From: Candidatus Brocadia sp.
GTDB lineage: Bacteria; Planctomycetota; Brocadiia; Brocadiales; Brocadiaceae
Length of the DNA: 11,890 nucleotides
Assembly: GCA_030837935.1 (NCBI GenBank)
Contig: JAUQXU010000305.1
Span: 1-11,890 of the forward strand
Direction of reading: 5' to 3'
In this document: positions 1-7,228 of the stretch, piece by piece
How positions within the stretch are numbered: the first letter of the stretch is position 1
How the letters are laid out: the number at the start of each line of letters is the position of its first letter
The notes under the pieces: generated by a model
What the model saw: only the letters and a program-made list of their open reading frames with translations
Databases searched by the model: none
What the model was told of the DNA's origin: nothing
Program-made: the position numbers and the translations under genes

Positions 1-806
1 GTGGATAGTACAAACGGTGCTGTTAAGGTAATGATACCAAGATTCATGATTCCATAGGTTATAAAAACCGAAACAACACCAGATACCGTTGCTAAAATTA
101 CAGAATTCCAGTTTTTATTCGAAAATGCAATACCACATAAAACAGCATTAAAACCAAACATACCTATGTTTATCATGTTCAAGGGAAATGAAAATACAAG
201 AGGCACAATAGCTCCAATCGAAGACCCCAGGATCGCATAGAACGCTGATATTCTTGAACTCACAAATATCCCGATAAAGATTATGATGCCGGAAATAATA
301 TTTTCCTGAAACATTACCTGTCCAATGCCCTTACTTACAGCGGGAACAATCTCGACATTCCTTGCATCTGGTACATGTGCTGCCTGTATCGGAATAATGT
401 TGAATATGATTAGCAAGGACATTACGGTCCAGGTCGAGATAATAAACGGTGCGGTATAAGGTGGCAATTTCCCTGTGCTCATTACCTTTCTGATGATTGA
501 TGACAAGACAGAACCAAAAATAAGTGCAATCACTGATGATATGTTAAATCCAAAGAAACAGATAATCGCTAAACCAAGTAAGGCGCCATTATAACCGTAA
601 AGGCCCAGATGAATATCATTTTTGTCGTATTTAAGAAATAGTGCCGTAAACGTACCAACGAGGACACCGATGATAGCCCCGACACCCATTAACCAGGAGC
701 TATAACAAATTGCTACAAAAAATAAAATCCCCGTTGTTACATTATTGAGCAAAAATATCTGACTCATTCCCCTCAAGATTATTTCTGTGAAAGTTTTGAT
801 ATTCAT
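1..806 (-). CDS. Urea transporter (UT family), C-terminus beyond window edge
   Basis: This is an inner-membrane channel-type protein for facilitated urea uptake. I translated the minus strand from an ATG at 806 and found it open for 268 codons to the left edge, so the C-terminus is missing. The protein is strongly hydrophobic with many membrane segments. It carries UT-family hallmarks: an N-terminal ILRGMSQIFLLNN segment, a YNGALLGLA loop, LPPYTAPFIISTW as the first-half signature, then a second-half echo (GIGQVMFQENIISG, GFNAVLCGIAF, LTAPFVLST) that reflects the internal duplication of this family. An in-frame ATG at 845 would add 13 residues. Neither start has a good ribosome binding site, and 806 fits the family N-terminus better. 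It is divergent from the PDZ gene. No urease or amidohydrolase gene is visible. In an ammonium oxidiser, urea uptake would feed ammonium supply, which is inference. Confidence 0.9.
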   Translation of the reverse strand, partial: MNIKTFTEIILRGMSQIFLLNNVTTGILFFVAICYSSWLMGVGAIIGVLVGTFTALFLKYDKNDIHLGLYGYNGALLGLAIICFFGFNISSVIALIFGSVLSSIIRKVMSTGKLPPYTAPFIISTWTVMSLLIIFNIIPIQAAHVPDARNVEIVPAVSKGIGQVMFQENIISGIIIFIGIFVSSRISAFYAILGSSIGAIVPLVFSFPLNMINIGMFGFNAVLCGIAFSNKNWNSVILATVSGVVSVFITYGIMNLGIITLTAPFVLS

Positions 807-941
807 GATTTGGTTGCAGTTGTGCTGCGATAGGAATTTTCCCATTGCTTTTGGTAGTTGCTTCTATTATCCTGAATTTCCGTTGTTATTTTTGTATTGC
901 CAGAATACAACCACTATCTGGGGAAGTAATAAATAATTTCT

Positions 942-3425
942 ATGCAATCAAATTCCTATTATAAAGCAAACTTAAATATGCTCAATAAAATCTTGTATTT
1001 CGTATTTTTTTATTTTTGTGTCCTTGTAATATCCAGTGTGTACACAGATACCTTTACCCTGGCGGATGAAGGTATACAGGTCTCTGTCGATGGTCAGAAT
1101 TTTGATACCAAAAACTTCTTTGCTCTTGAAGGAACAGGATTTAAGAAGGAGGCGGTTAATTTTAATAAAGGCTGGCTGGGTATCTTTATGGAAAATGCCG
1201 AAGGGAAAGGTGTTCTTATAAAAGAGATTACACAGGGATCGCCAGCTGCTGAGGCTGGTTTGAGGGTAGGAGATATTATTACAAAGATTAACAATGTATC
1301 TACCCTTGGGAAAGATGATCTTAATCTTATCCAATTTAAGAAAACCATAGAAGCCATTGGTGCAGGAGGCATGCCTGAACTTACTGCTCTCAGAGACGGA
1401 GTCGAAATGGTATTTAAACCCAGGCTTTTTGCGAAACTACTCAAGAACGTGCCAGAACCAGACACTTCTTTCATCTCAAATTCCTGTTCAAAACAGGCAG
1501 GAACAAGTTTTATCGACTTTGCCATGAAAAACGAAAGATACAAGGATATGCTTGGCATAACAGTGCAGCGCATTGGTGAAGAGGCTTATGCCCGGGAAGG
1601 TTTCCAATCCAATGAGAATGCCAATCTGTTTCGCTTATCTATGGTAAATTATCTTATGTTGCATCCCTTCGATACCCCCAGGATTGGGCAGGCCATATAT
1701 GATAGTTTTTTTGATACCGATACTTGCGCTCAAATAGGTTTCTCGGCAGAATTGTTAGACGTAAAATCGAAATTGCTTACTATGAAACAGGACACCACCC
1801 CCCTTTCCCCTCCTTGCGAAGGAGGAGAAAGAGGGGTAATTGATAAATCTCCAAAGATTTCACCAGATACTGAGCAATTACCAAAAACGGAAACGACCGA
1901 CTCATTACAAGGACAACTACAAGGTGTTATCGATAGCCTGGTATCCTGTGTTTCTTCTGTACAAGGTGCATTCCACGACGTATCACAGGAGGATGCTGAA
2001 TTTTTGTATCAAAACGCACACAAAGTCTGGTTGCCTGATGAAAAGATAGCCCCGCGAGACCTTGCTAAGGTATTGTCATTATCTCAAAAAGTGAATCTTG
2101 CAAACTTGTTCGAGGCTGCATTAGTACTGCTGGAAAAAATAGACAACCTGAAAAAGACATATCCCGATGCAATCCAAGCACATGTTTCACCATTTCACAT
2201 ACCAGAATCACTTCGCAGGAGAAATCAACAGGGGAGTCCTGAATCATTACAGAATTATGCCGGTGATATTTTGTTTGTCCAGGATACAAGCATCGGAAAA
2301 ATTATTGTGGGAGGAACAGGCAAATCGTATTACTATGCCGATGCTGCGGTAATTATCGACCTTGGCGGTGATGATTATTATTTTAATAATGCAGGCTCAT
2401 CCGGCAAAGAAATCCCGGTCTCTATCTGTATCGATTTTTCAGGAAATGATGTCTACCTTGCAAAGAAGCCATTTTCACAGGGTACCGGGAGGTTTGGAAT
2501 TGGTTTCCTGTTAGACTGTAAGGGAAATGACAAATATGTAAGCCAGGATTTTTCGCAGGGATCGTGCTTGTTTGGAATCGGGTTGTTGTTAGATAAGCAT
2601 GGTAACGATTTTTATAGCGGTCATGTTGTAAATCAGGGAGTGGGTTTCTTTGGGGCAGGCCTACTGAACGACCTGCGCGGCAATGACGTTTATTTTAGCC
2701 GGCAATTTGCCCAAGGCGTAGGATTTACCAGGGGTTTTGGCGCATTACTAGATGCTGATGGAAATGATTTCTACTTTACCGGAGGAGAGTATCCGGATTT
2801 CCGGGATCCGGACAAATCCTTCCAGTCCATGTCTCAGGGAATGGGGATGGGCATTAGGCCAGAAGAGTCCATTGTGGGGGCATCGGGGGGTATTGGTATA
2901 CTGATTGACCAAAGAGGGAACGATCAATATCATGGAGACTATTTTTCTCAAGGTAGCGGCTATTATTTTTCACTCGGATTTTTATATGACCATGATGGCA
3001 ACGATACCTATTACGCCGGTCGCTATGCCCAGGGCACTGGTATTCATTCGGCTATCGGATCGTTGCAGGATACAGCGGGAGACGATACATATGAATGCAG
3101 CTTTGGTGTTTCTCAGGGGTGTGGACACGACACCGGCATCGGGTTTCTGGTGGACGAGTGTGGAAATGATGCCTATCGGAGCGTAACCACTTCACAAGGC
3201 GTTGGTTTGGAAAAGGGCATTGGGGTACTGGCAGATTTTTGCGGGAATGACGCGTATCAGTCACATGGTAATAGCCAGGGCATTTCATCTCCGTCAAAAA
3301 CCGAAGAAATTAGCGGCATGGGAATATTAATTGATAACCAGGGGGACAACGACACCTTTCAAAATACCATTGTAGAAAATCTGTTACTCTATCGACCTAA
3401 TGGGGGGTTGGTATTAAATAAATGA
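942..3425 (+). CDS. Exported PDZ-domain protein with about twelve GND/SQG repeats
   Basis: This is an 827-residue protein of unknown function. A hydrophobic signal or anchor segment lies at about residues 14-33, so it is probably exported or membrane-tethered. A PDZ domain spans about 78-162 (GWLGIFM carboxylate-binding loop, then GSPAAEAGLRVGDIITKIN), which usually binds peptide C-termini. Residues 170-450 are unassigned; residues 286-300 come from an inserted palindromic DNA repeat. Residues 455-806 consist of repeats of about 26-27 residues with a core like GxLxDxxGNDxY followed by FSQGxG; GND-type motifs start at 475, 501, 528, 554, 580, 607, 659, 686, 713, 741, 768 and 801. The regular period suggests a beta-solenoid or similar stacked fold, and the Asp/Asn-rich turns could bind metal, but the period is not the nine-residue RTX type. 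No protease catalytic domain is seen. The start could also be the ATG at 978, which gives a more usual signal peptide; neither start has a strong Shine-Dalgarno sequence. Confidence 0.85.
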   Translation: MQSNSYYKANLNMLNKILYFVFFYFCVLVISSVYTDTFTLADEGIQVSVDGQNFDTKNFFALEGTGFKKEAVNFNKGWLGIFMENAEGKGVLIKEITQGSPAAEAGLRVGDIITKINNVSTLGKDDLNLIQFKKTIEAIGAGGMPELTALRDGVEMVFKPRLFAKLLKNVPEPDTSFISNSCSKQAGTSFIDFAMKNERYKDMLGITVQRIGEEAYAREGFQSNENANLFRLSMVNYLMLHPFDTPRIGQAIYDSFFDTDTCAQIGFSAELLDVKSKLLTMKQDTTPLSPPCEGGERGVIDKSPKISPDTEQLPKTETTDSLQGQLQGVIDSLVSCVSSVQGAFHDVSQEDAEFLYQNAHKVWLPDEKIAPRDLAKVLSLSQKVNLANLFEAALVLLEKIDNLKKTYPDAIQAHVSPFHIPESLRRRNQQGSPESLQNYAGDILFVQDTSIGKIIVGGTGKSYYYADAAVIIDLGGDDYYFNNAGSSGKEIPVSICIDFSGNDVYLAKKPFSQGTGRFGIGFLLDCKGNDKYVSQDFSQGSCLFGIGLLLDKHGNDFYSGHVVNQGVGFFGAGLLNDLRGNDVYFSRQFAQGVGFTRGFGALLDADGNDFYFTGGEYPDFRDPDKSFQSMSQGMGMGIRPEESIVGASGGIGILIDQRGNDQYHGDYFSQGSGYYFSLGFLYDHDGNDTYYAGRYAQGTGIHSAIGSLQDTAGDDTYECSFGVSQGCGHDTGIGFLVDECGNDAYRSVTTSQGVGLEKGIGVLADFCGNDAYQSHGNSQGISSPSKTEEISGMGILIDNQGDNDTFQNTIVENLLLYRPNGGLVLNK
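1798..1836. repeat. Palindromic repeat element inserted in frame in the PDZ gene
   Basis: This is a C-rich/G-rich palindrome. The inner stem CCTCCTT (1809-1815) pairs with AAGGAGG (1819-1825) around a GCG loop, and the outer arms CCCCTTTC and GAAAGAGGGG pair around it. The 14-nt core CCTTGCGAAGGAGG (1812-1825) recurs exactly at 6941-6954. The palindrome is 39 nt, a multiple of three, and is read through as the peptide TPLSPPCEGGERGV inside the linker between the PDZ domain and the C-terminal part. Confidence 0.75.
2304..3360 (+). repeat. Coding repeat array of 26-27 residue GND/SQG units
   Basis: Twelve successive GND-type motifs occur in the PDZ protein with spacings of 26-28 residues. There is one 52-residue gap (exactly two periods) between the motifs at residues 607 and 659, and a last spacing of 33. 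Each unit reads roughly as (V/I)GxLxDxxGNDxYxxxxxSQGxG. The nucleotide sequences of the units have drifted apart, so this is an old protein-level repeat rather than a recent DNA tandem expansion. Confidence 0.8.
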
Positions 3426-3535
3426 GGCAATATGCGACTTTGGATTGCTGAATTCTTTCATGCAGGAAAATAACGAAAAAGTAGTTATTATCGTTTCGTC
3501 TATCAAAACCGCCAGGAATAATAAAATAGTGATTT

Positions 3536-3568
3536 AAAATCCAAAATCCGAATTCCGCAATCCAAAAT
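3536..3568. repeat. Degenerate AATCC-type short tandem repeat
   Basis: A short run of degenerate 7-8 nt units (AAAATCC, AAAATCCG, AATTCCGC, AATCCAAAA) lies directly upstream of the radical SAM gene, where a ribosome binding site would be expected. It looks like a small dispersed low-complexity repeat of the kind scattered through intergenic DNA in some environmental genomes. No function is evident. Confidence 0.45.
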
Positions 3569-3572
3569 TATT

Positions 3573-4529
3573 ATGATTCAGATTGATTTTATTGAACGCA
3601 AGGGACACGTCCTTACCAAATCCACATTAAAATGCCTCAGTCAGGTAGCCTCGATTAACCCAACTTTGGGGTGCGTTCATCAATGCGCCTATTGCTATGC
3701 GCGGGGTTATTCGATGTATCCTGGTGATGGTAAGGTGTTTGTGTATGAAAACATGCCTGAAAAGTTACAAAAAGAATTATCCACCCGACGGAAGTTGCCT
3801 GCCTATGTATTTTTTAGCCCCACCTGCGATGTCCTGCAGCCTATCCCTCAAGTGCTTAAGGTAACGTATGACTTAATGCATATTTTATTGGAACATGGCG
3901 TTGGTATAAATTTACTTACCAAGGGCAGAATTCCCGCAAAATTTCTCCCGTTGTTGCAGCAACATAAAGAATTAGTGCATATTCAAATCGGTATTACTAC
4001 GTTAGAACGGAATATTCAAAAAAAGATAGAACCTTATGCAGCAACACCGCAGGAAAGAATCCGGAACATTGAGCAATTATGTGCGATAGGTATCGTGCCT
4101 GAAGTAAAATTGGACCCGCTAATTCCCGGCGTAACTGATACGAAGACAAATTTAACCGCCTTGTTTAAGGTGCTTCAGGGACTTGGTGTAAATTCCACGG
4201 GCATTAATTATCTGTTTCTGAGACCGCAGATAAAGAAAAACCTGTATAAGACGTTGGGTAACACCCCTTTCTTGTCAAAAATCCTGGAGTATTACAAAAC
4301 CAGCAAGTCCATGAATTTGCTAGCTGAGCAATCCCGCGTGATTGCATTAGGCGTGGAATATAGGAAGCAGGCTTATGAGAATATTTCAAAATGGGCGAAG
4401 GAATTTGGGATTTATGCCTATGTGTGCGGTTGTAAAAATCCTGATATTACGAAAGAACCATTGTGTGGTATGAATTGGGATCAACATTTTGAAAAGCCAT
4501 CACGACAGAAACGACTGTTTCAAGAATGA
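3573..4529 (+). CDS. Radical SAM protein, spore-photoproduct-lyase-like (SplB/COG1533 type)
   Basis: This 318-residue protein is a cytosolic radical S-adenosylmethionine enzyme of unknown substrate. The [4Fe-4S]/SAM motif is CVHQCAYCYARG, with Cys34, Cys38 and Cys41 in the CxxxCxxC spacing, preceded by INPTLG as is usual in the spore-photoproduct-lyase-like group. Other group features are FFSPTCDVLQP (81-90), NLLTKGR (113-119), HIQIGITTLE (136-145) and PEVKLDPLIPGVTD (176-189). A C-terminal cysteine cluster (Cys285, Cys287, Cys298) could bind a second cluster or metal. True spore lyases repair thymine dimers, but COG1533 proteins outside spore formers have mostly unknown roles, so DNA repair is not claimed. 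The ATG at 3573 has no recognisable Shine-Dalgarno sequence because a degenerate repeat lies just upstream. The gene stands alone, 147 nt after the PDZ gene, and converges on the dehydratase gene. Confidence 0.85.
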   Translation: MIQIDFIERKGHVLTKSTLKCLSQVASINPTLGCVHQCAYCYARGYSMYPGDGKVFVYENMPEKLQKELSTRRKLPAYVFFSPTCDVLQPIPQVLKVTYDLMHILLEHGVGINLLTKGRIPAKFLPLLQQHKELVHIQIGITTLERNIQKKIEPYAATPQERIRNIEQLCAIGIVPEVKLDPLIPGVTDTKTNLTALFKVLQGLGVNSTGINYLFLRPQIKKNLYKTLGNTPFLSKILEYYKTSKSMNLLAEQSRVIALGVEYRKQAYENISKWAKEFGIYAYVCGCKNPDITKEPLCGMNWDQHFEKPSRQKRLFQE

Positions 4530-4713
4530 ATATATCTTCCTGTAACACCATCCATGTGCCAGATGACCTGATTCGTTTCACCAGTTACAATCTAAATCCA
4601 ATCTCTTTGTATTTGACAAGTTCTGTTCTATTAATTTCATTGAAGAACAAGGTGAGAAATGAGCCGGATAAAATGCAATGCGGGAATCAAAAGCGCATGC
4701 AGATTATTGGAAA

Positions 4714-5043
4714 TTACTTATTAAGTGAGTCGATCTTTGCTGCCAGAATGAAATCGCTTTCCGTCAGCCCATTAATCTTGTGGGTATAGATTGTAATTTC
4801 TACCTTGCCCCAGGTGAAGGTGATTACCGGATGGTGGCCTTGTTCTTCAGCGATTTCTCCTACCTTATTCACAAAATCCAAAGCCTTTCGAAAGTCGGGA
4901 AATTTAAAGGTCTTGAATAAATGGTGTTCTTCCACCGCATCCCAGCCTTCTACTTGTTTTTGCAAGGCTAGAAGTGCCTCTCCTTTTAAGGGCGGCACTC
5001 CACCTTTGCAAGGTACACATGTTTTAGAAGCCAGTTCTGACAT
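4714..5043 (-). CDS. Pterin-4a-carbinolamine dehydratase (PCD/DCoH family)
   Basis: This 109-residue protein dehydrates 4a-hydroxytetrahydropterin to the quinonoid dihydropterin, recycling the cofactor of aromatic amino-acid hydroxylases; some bacterial members act in other pterin pathways. The active-site set is visible as His70, His71 and His88, in EEQGHHP and YTHKINGLTESD, with the same spacing as the three catalytic histidines of the characterised enzymes (61, 62 and 79 in the mammalian protein). The N-terminal CVPCKGGVPPLKGEAL segment is also found in many bacterial homologues, so it is not an insertion. A strong Shine-Dalgarno sequence (GGAGGG) lies 7 nt before the ATG at 5043. The gene lies downstream of hutU on the same strand, 135 nt away. 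No phenylalanine hydroxylase gene is in the window, so its partner is unknown. Confidence 0.93.
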   Translation of the reverse strand: MSELASKTCVPCKGGVPPLKGEALLALQKQVEGWDAVEEHHLFKTFKFPDFRKALDFVNKVGEIAEEQGHHPVITFTWGKVEITIYTHKINGLTESDFILAAKIDSLNK

Positions 5044-5099
5044 AGTAATACCCTCCGTAAAAGTTTCTATCTTTCTTTGTTTTAAGTTGGATAACTATA

Positions 5100-5178
5100 C
5101 GGTGCTTTGTACTTGTAAAAATCAAAGATTAAAGACAAAAATTAAAATTGGCATATCAAAATGTAAAAGTTTCAAAAT
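5100..5178. repeat. A-rich low-complexity spacer between hutU and the dehydratase gene
   Basis: A stretch made of degenerate AAAATTAAAA / ATCAAAGATTAAAGA units fills most of the 135-nt gap between the two minus-strand genes. It resembles a dispersed A-rich degenerate repeat. I see no hairpin followed by a T-run that would make a clear terminator. Confidence 0.35.
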
Positions 5179-6864
5179 TTATTCGGGTATTTGTACACCT
5201 TTCTGCTTAGCGGTATTCATAGCCTCTTCGTAACCTGCGTCTACATGCCTTGCAATTCCGATCCCCGGGTCCACCGTTAAGACCCTTTCAAGTCTCTCAT
5301 CTCTTTCTTTTGTGCCGTCTGCTACGATGACCATACCCGCATGGAGGGAGTTGCCAATGCCCACGCCACCACCATGATGAAAACTCACCCAGCTGGCACC
5401 ATTTATGGCATTCAGGGCAAAGTTTATCAGCGGCCAATCGGCGATGGCATCGCTGCCATCTTTCATGTCTTCAGTCTCCCGAGACGGAGAGGCAACAGAC
5501 CCGCAGTCAAGGTGGTCTCTGCCGATGACAACAGGCGCTTTAACAACACCCTTTCTCACCATGTCGTTGATTATCAAACCCATCTTTGCTCGGTCACCAT
5601 ATCCTAACCAGCAGATCCTGGCCGGCAGCCCCACCTGAGGTACCTTTTCTTTAGCAAGCTTTATCCATCTTACCAGGGATGTATCATCAGGAAAATTTTT
5701 AATAACCGCATCATCAATCTTTTCAATATCTGCCTTGTCACCCGACAATGCTACCCACCGGAACGGCCCTTTTCCCTGACAAAATAAAGGCCGTATAAAT
5801 GCAGGCACAAAACCAGGGTACCAATAACGTCCATTAGAGTCCCTCATGGATGCGCCAGCCATCTCTGCCTGAGACCTCAGATTATTGCCGTAATCGAAGC
5901 ATACGGCTCCAGTCCTTTGCATTGCCAGGATAGCGTTTACATGGTCGATAATAGCATCTAACACCTTTTCCTTGTAAGCTCGTTTGTTCTTCTCCCGCAG
6001 CTTATCGAGTTCCTGCACATTGCCAATCGGCATATAAGACATCAGATCATGAGCAGGGGTCTGATCCGTTACAACATCGGGGGTAATATTCCGTTTTACC
6101 AGTTCAGGATGGACTTCTGCGGCGTTTCCCACCAAACCTACCGATAGGGGTAATTGTTTGGATTTGGCATCCAGGACCCATTGAAGCGCTTCATCGAGGT
6201 TGTCGGTTATCTTGTCACAATAACCCTCTTTAATCTTTTTCTCTATGCGTTCTCTCCGTACCTCTACGCACAGAATTGTCCCACCATTCATGGTAACAGC
6301 CAATGGCTGCGCGCTGCTCATACCTCCCATACCTGCTGTGAGCACGAATTTGCCTTTAAGGGTATCTGTATCGAACGCCTTTTTGGCGAGTGCTGCAAAG
6401 GTTTCGTATGTCCCTTGCAAGATGCCCTGGGTACCGATATAAATCCAGCTTCCTGCGGTCATCTGCCCATACATGGTAAGTCCCATCTCATCATATCTGT
6501 CAAACACGTCCTGTTTCGCCCATGCAGGAACCAGGTTTGCGTTTGCAATGACAATGCGCGGCGCCCATTCATGGGTCCTGGCAATATATACGGGCTTACC
6601 CGATTGAACGCACAGGGTCTCATCCTTTTTTAATGTCTTCAGGGCATTTACGATTCTTTGATATTCCTTCCAGTTCCTTGCAGCGCGTCCTGCACCGCCA
6701 TAAACGATGAGTTCTTCCGGCTGGATGGCCACATCGGGATCAAGGTTATTCATCAACATCCGCAGGGCTGCCTCGCTATCCCAGTTTTTGCAGGTAAGTG
6801 TTGTACCGGTCGGCGCCTTGATGGGTTCCTGCGGTTTGAATTCGTAAAACATCGGTCGGGTCAT
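5179..6864 (-). CDS. hutU: Urocanate hydratase (urocanase)
   Basis: This enzyme is the second step of histidine degradation: it hydrates urocanate to 4-imidazolone-5-propionate with tightly bound NAD+ in the cytosol. At 561 residues it is full length for the family. Conserved blocks include YGGAGRAARNW (55-65), MYGQMTAGSWIYIGTQGILQGTYE (131-154), the glycine-rich FVLTAGMGGMSSAQPLA (173-189), NGG near 193-195 and the urocanase signature GLPARICWLGYGDR (412-425), whose Cys418 matches the essential cysteine of the Pseudomonas enzyme. The residues before the signature are PQV rather than the more usual FQ. Further conserved blocks are DHLDCGSVASPSRETE (450-465) and SFHHGGGVGIGNS (494-506). A moderate Shine-Dalgarno sequence (AAGGAA) lies 9 nt before the ATG. 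No hutH, hutI or hutG is in the window, so the rest of the pathway must be elsewhere or absent. Confidence 0.97.
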   Translation of the reverse strand: MTRPMFYEFKPQEPIKAPTGTTLTCKNWDSEAALRMLMNNLDPDVAIQPEELIVYGGAGRAARNWKEYQRIVNALKTLKKDETLCVQSGKPVYIARTHEWAPRIVIANANLVPAWAKQDVFDRYDEMGLTMYGQMTAGSWIYIGTQGILQGTYETFAALAKKAFDTDTLKGKFVLTAGMGGMSSAQPLAVTMNGGTILCVEVRRERIEKKIKEGYCDKITDNLDEALQWVLDAKSKQLPLSVGLVGNAAEVHPELVKRNITPDVVTDQTPAHDLMSYMPIGNVQELDKLREKNKRAYKEKVLDAIIDHVNAILAMQRTGAVCFDYGNNLRSQAEMAGASMRDSNGRYWYPGFVPAFIRPLFCQGKGPFRWVALSGDKADIEKIDDAVIKNFPDDTSLVRWIKLAKEKVPQVGLPARICWLGYGDRAKMGLIINDMVRKGVVKAPVVIGRDHLDCGSVASPSRETEDMKDGSDAIADWPLINFALNAINGASWVSFHHGGGVGIGNSLHAGMVIVADGTKERDERLERVLTVDPGIGIARHVDAGYEEAMNTAKQKGVQIPE

Positions 6865-6925
6865 AGATATGTATTCCTTATAGTATTCCTGTGTAAAAAC
6901 ATCTTTTTTTGTAAGTTTTTTACTT

Positions 6926-6965
6926 CCCCTTTCTTCCCCCCCTTGCGAAGGAGGGGATTAAGGGG
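6926..6965. repeat. Palindromic repeat element upstream of hutU
   Basis: This is the second copy of the C/G-rich palindrome family. The core CCTTGCGAAGGAGG (6941-6954) is identical to that inside the PDZ gene, with outer arms CCCCTT and AAGGGG. It lies between the 55-residue gene and hutU on their shared strand. In mRNA it would form a strong hairpin in the hutU leader or at the end of the small gene's transcript; it lacks the T-run of a classic terminator. Confidence 0.7.
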
Positions 6966-7060
6966 TGGTTCATTTTGGTTGCAGCTGTGATACGTTACGA
7001 AATCAGGACACAGATTTTCGCTTATACCCGCAGACAAACACTTTTTAATGATTTTCAGAA

Positions 7061-7228
7061 TTAAACTTCAGGTAGAAATTTGGTCAATTCCTGCATCCAC
7101 TTCCACGTTTCGGTCTTTATGTCTTCGGCCTCAACGCCGTCTTTGAATGAGTCTTCATTCTCTTCAATAAAGCAATAAATCTTTCCTAAAAATTCTTTTA
7201 ATTCGGCAACTTGTTTCAGGATATCCAT
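7061..7228 (-). CDS. Small 55-residue protein of unknown function
   Basis: I do not recognise this family. The protein starts MDILKQVAELKEFLGKIYCF, is acidic in the middle (EENEDSFKDGVEAEDIK) and ends with TWKWMQELTKFLPEV. It looks mostly alpha-helical and soluble, with no signal peptide, membrane segment or cysteine motif. The reading frame extends upstream to an ATG at 7252, but the ATG at 7228 is chosen because a perfect GGAGG Shine-Dalgarno sequence sits 9 nt before it and the upstream extension overlaps that site. The good ribosome binding site and sensible composition support a real gene. It is 196 nt upstream of hutU on the same strand with a palindromic repeat between them, so joint transcription is possible but unproven. 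Confidence 0.6.
   Translation of the reverse strand: MDILKQVAELKEFLGKIYCFIEENEDSFKDGVEAEDIKTETWKWMQELTKFLPEV

Noticed and set aside
2304..3360. RTX-type calcium-binding nonapeptide repeats
   Set aside because: The period is 26-27 residues with a single GND per unit, not consecutive GGxGxDxLx nonapeptides.
4526..4789. Plus-strand 87-codon frame overlapping the radical SAM stop by ATGA
   Set aside because: The overlap is suggestive, but the frame runs antisense into the well-supported dehydratase gene. It has no ribosome binding site and an unconvincing composition.
4978..5020. The CVPCKGGVPPLKGEAL stretch of the dehydratase as another repeat-derived insertion
   Set aside because: Similar C-x-P-C-x-GG-x-PL sequences occur in many bacterial members of this family. 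The DNA lacks the 14-nt palindrome core found at 1812 and 6941.
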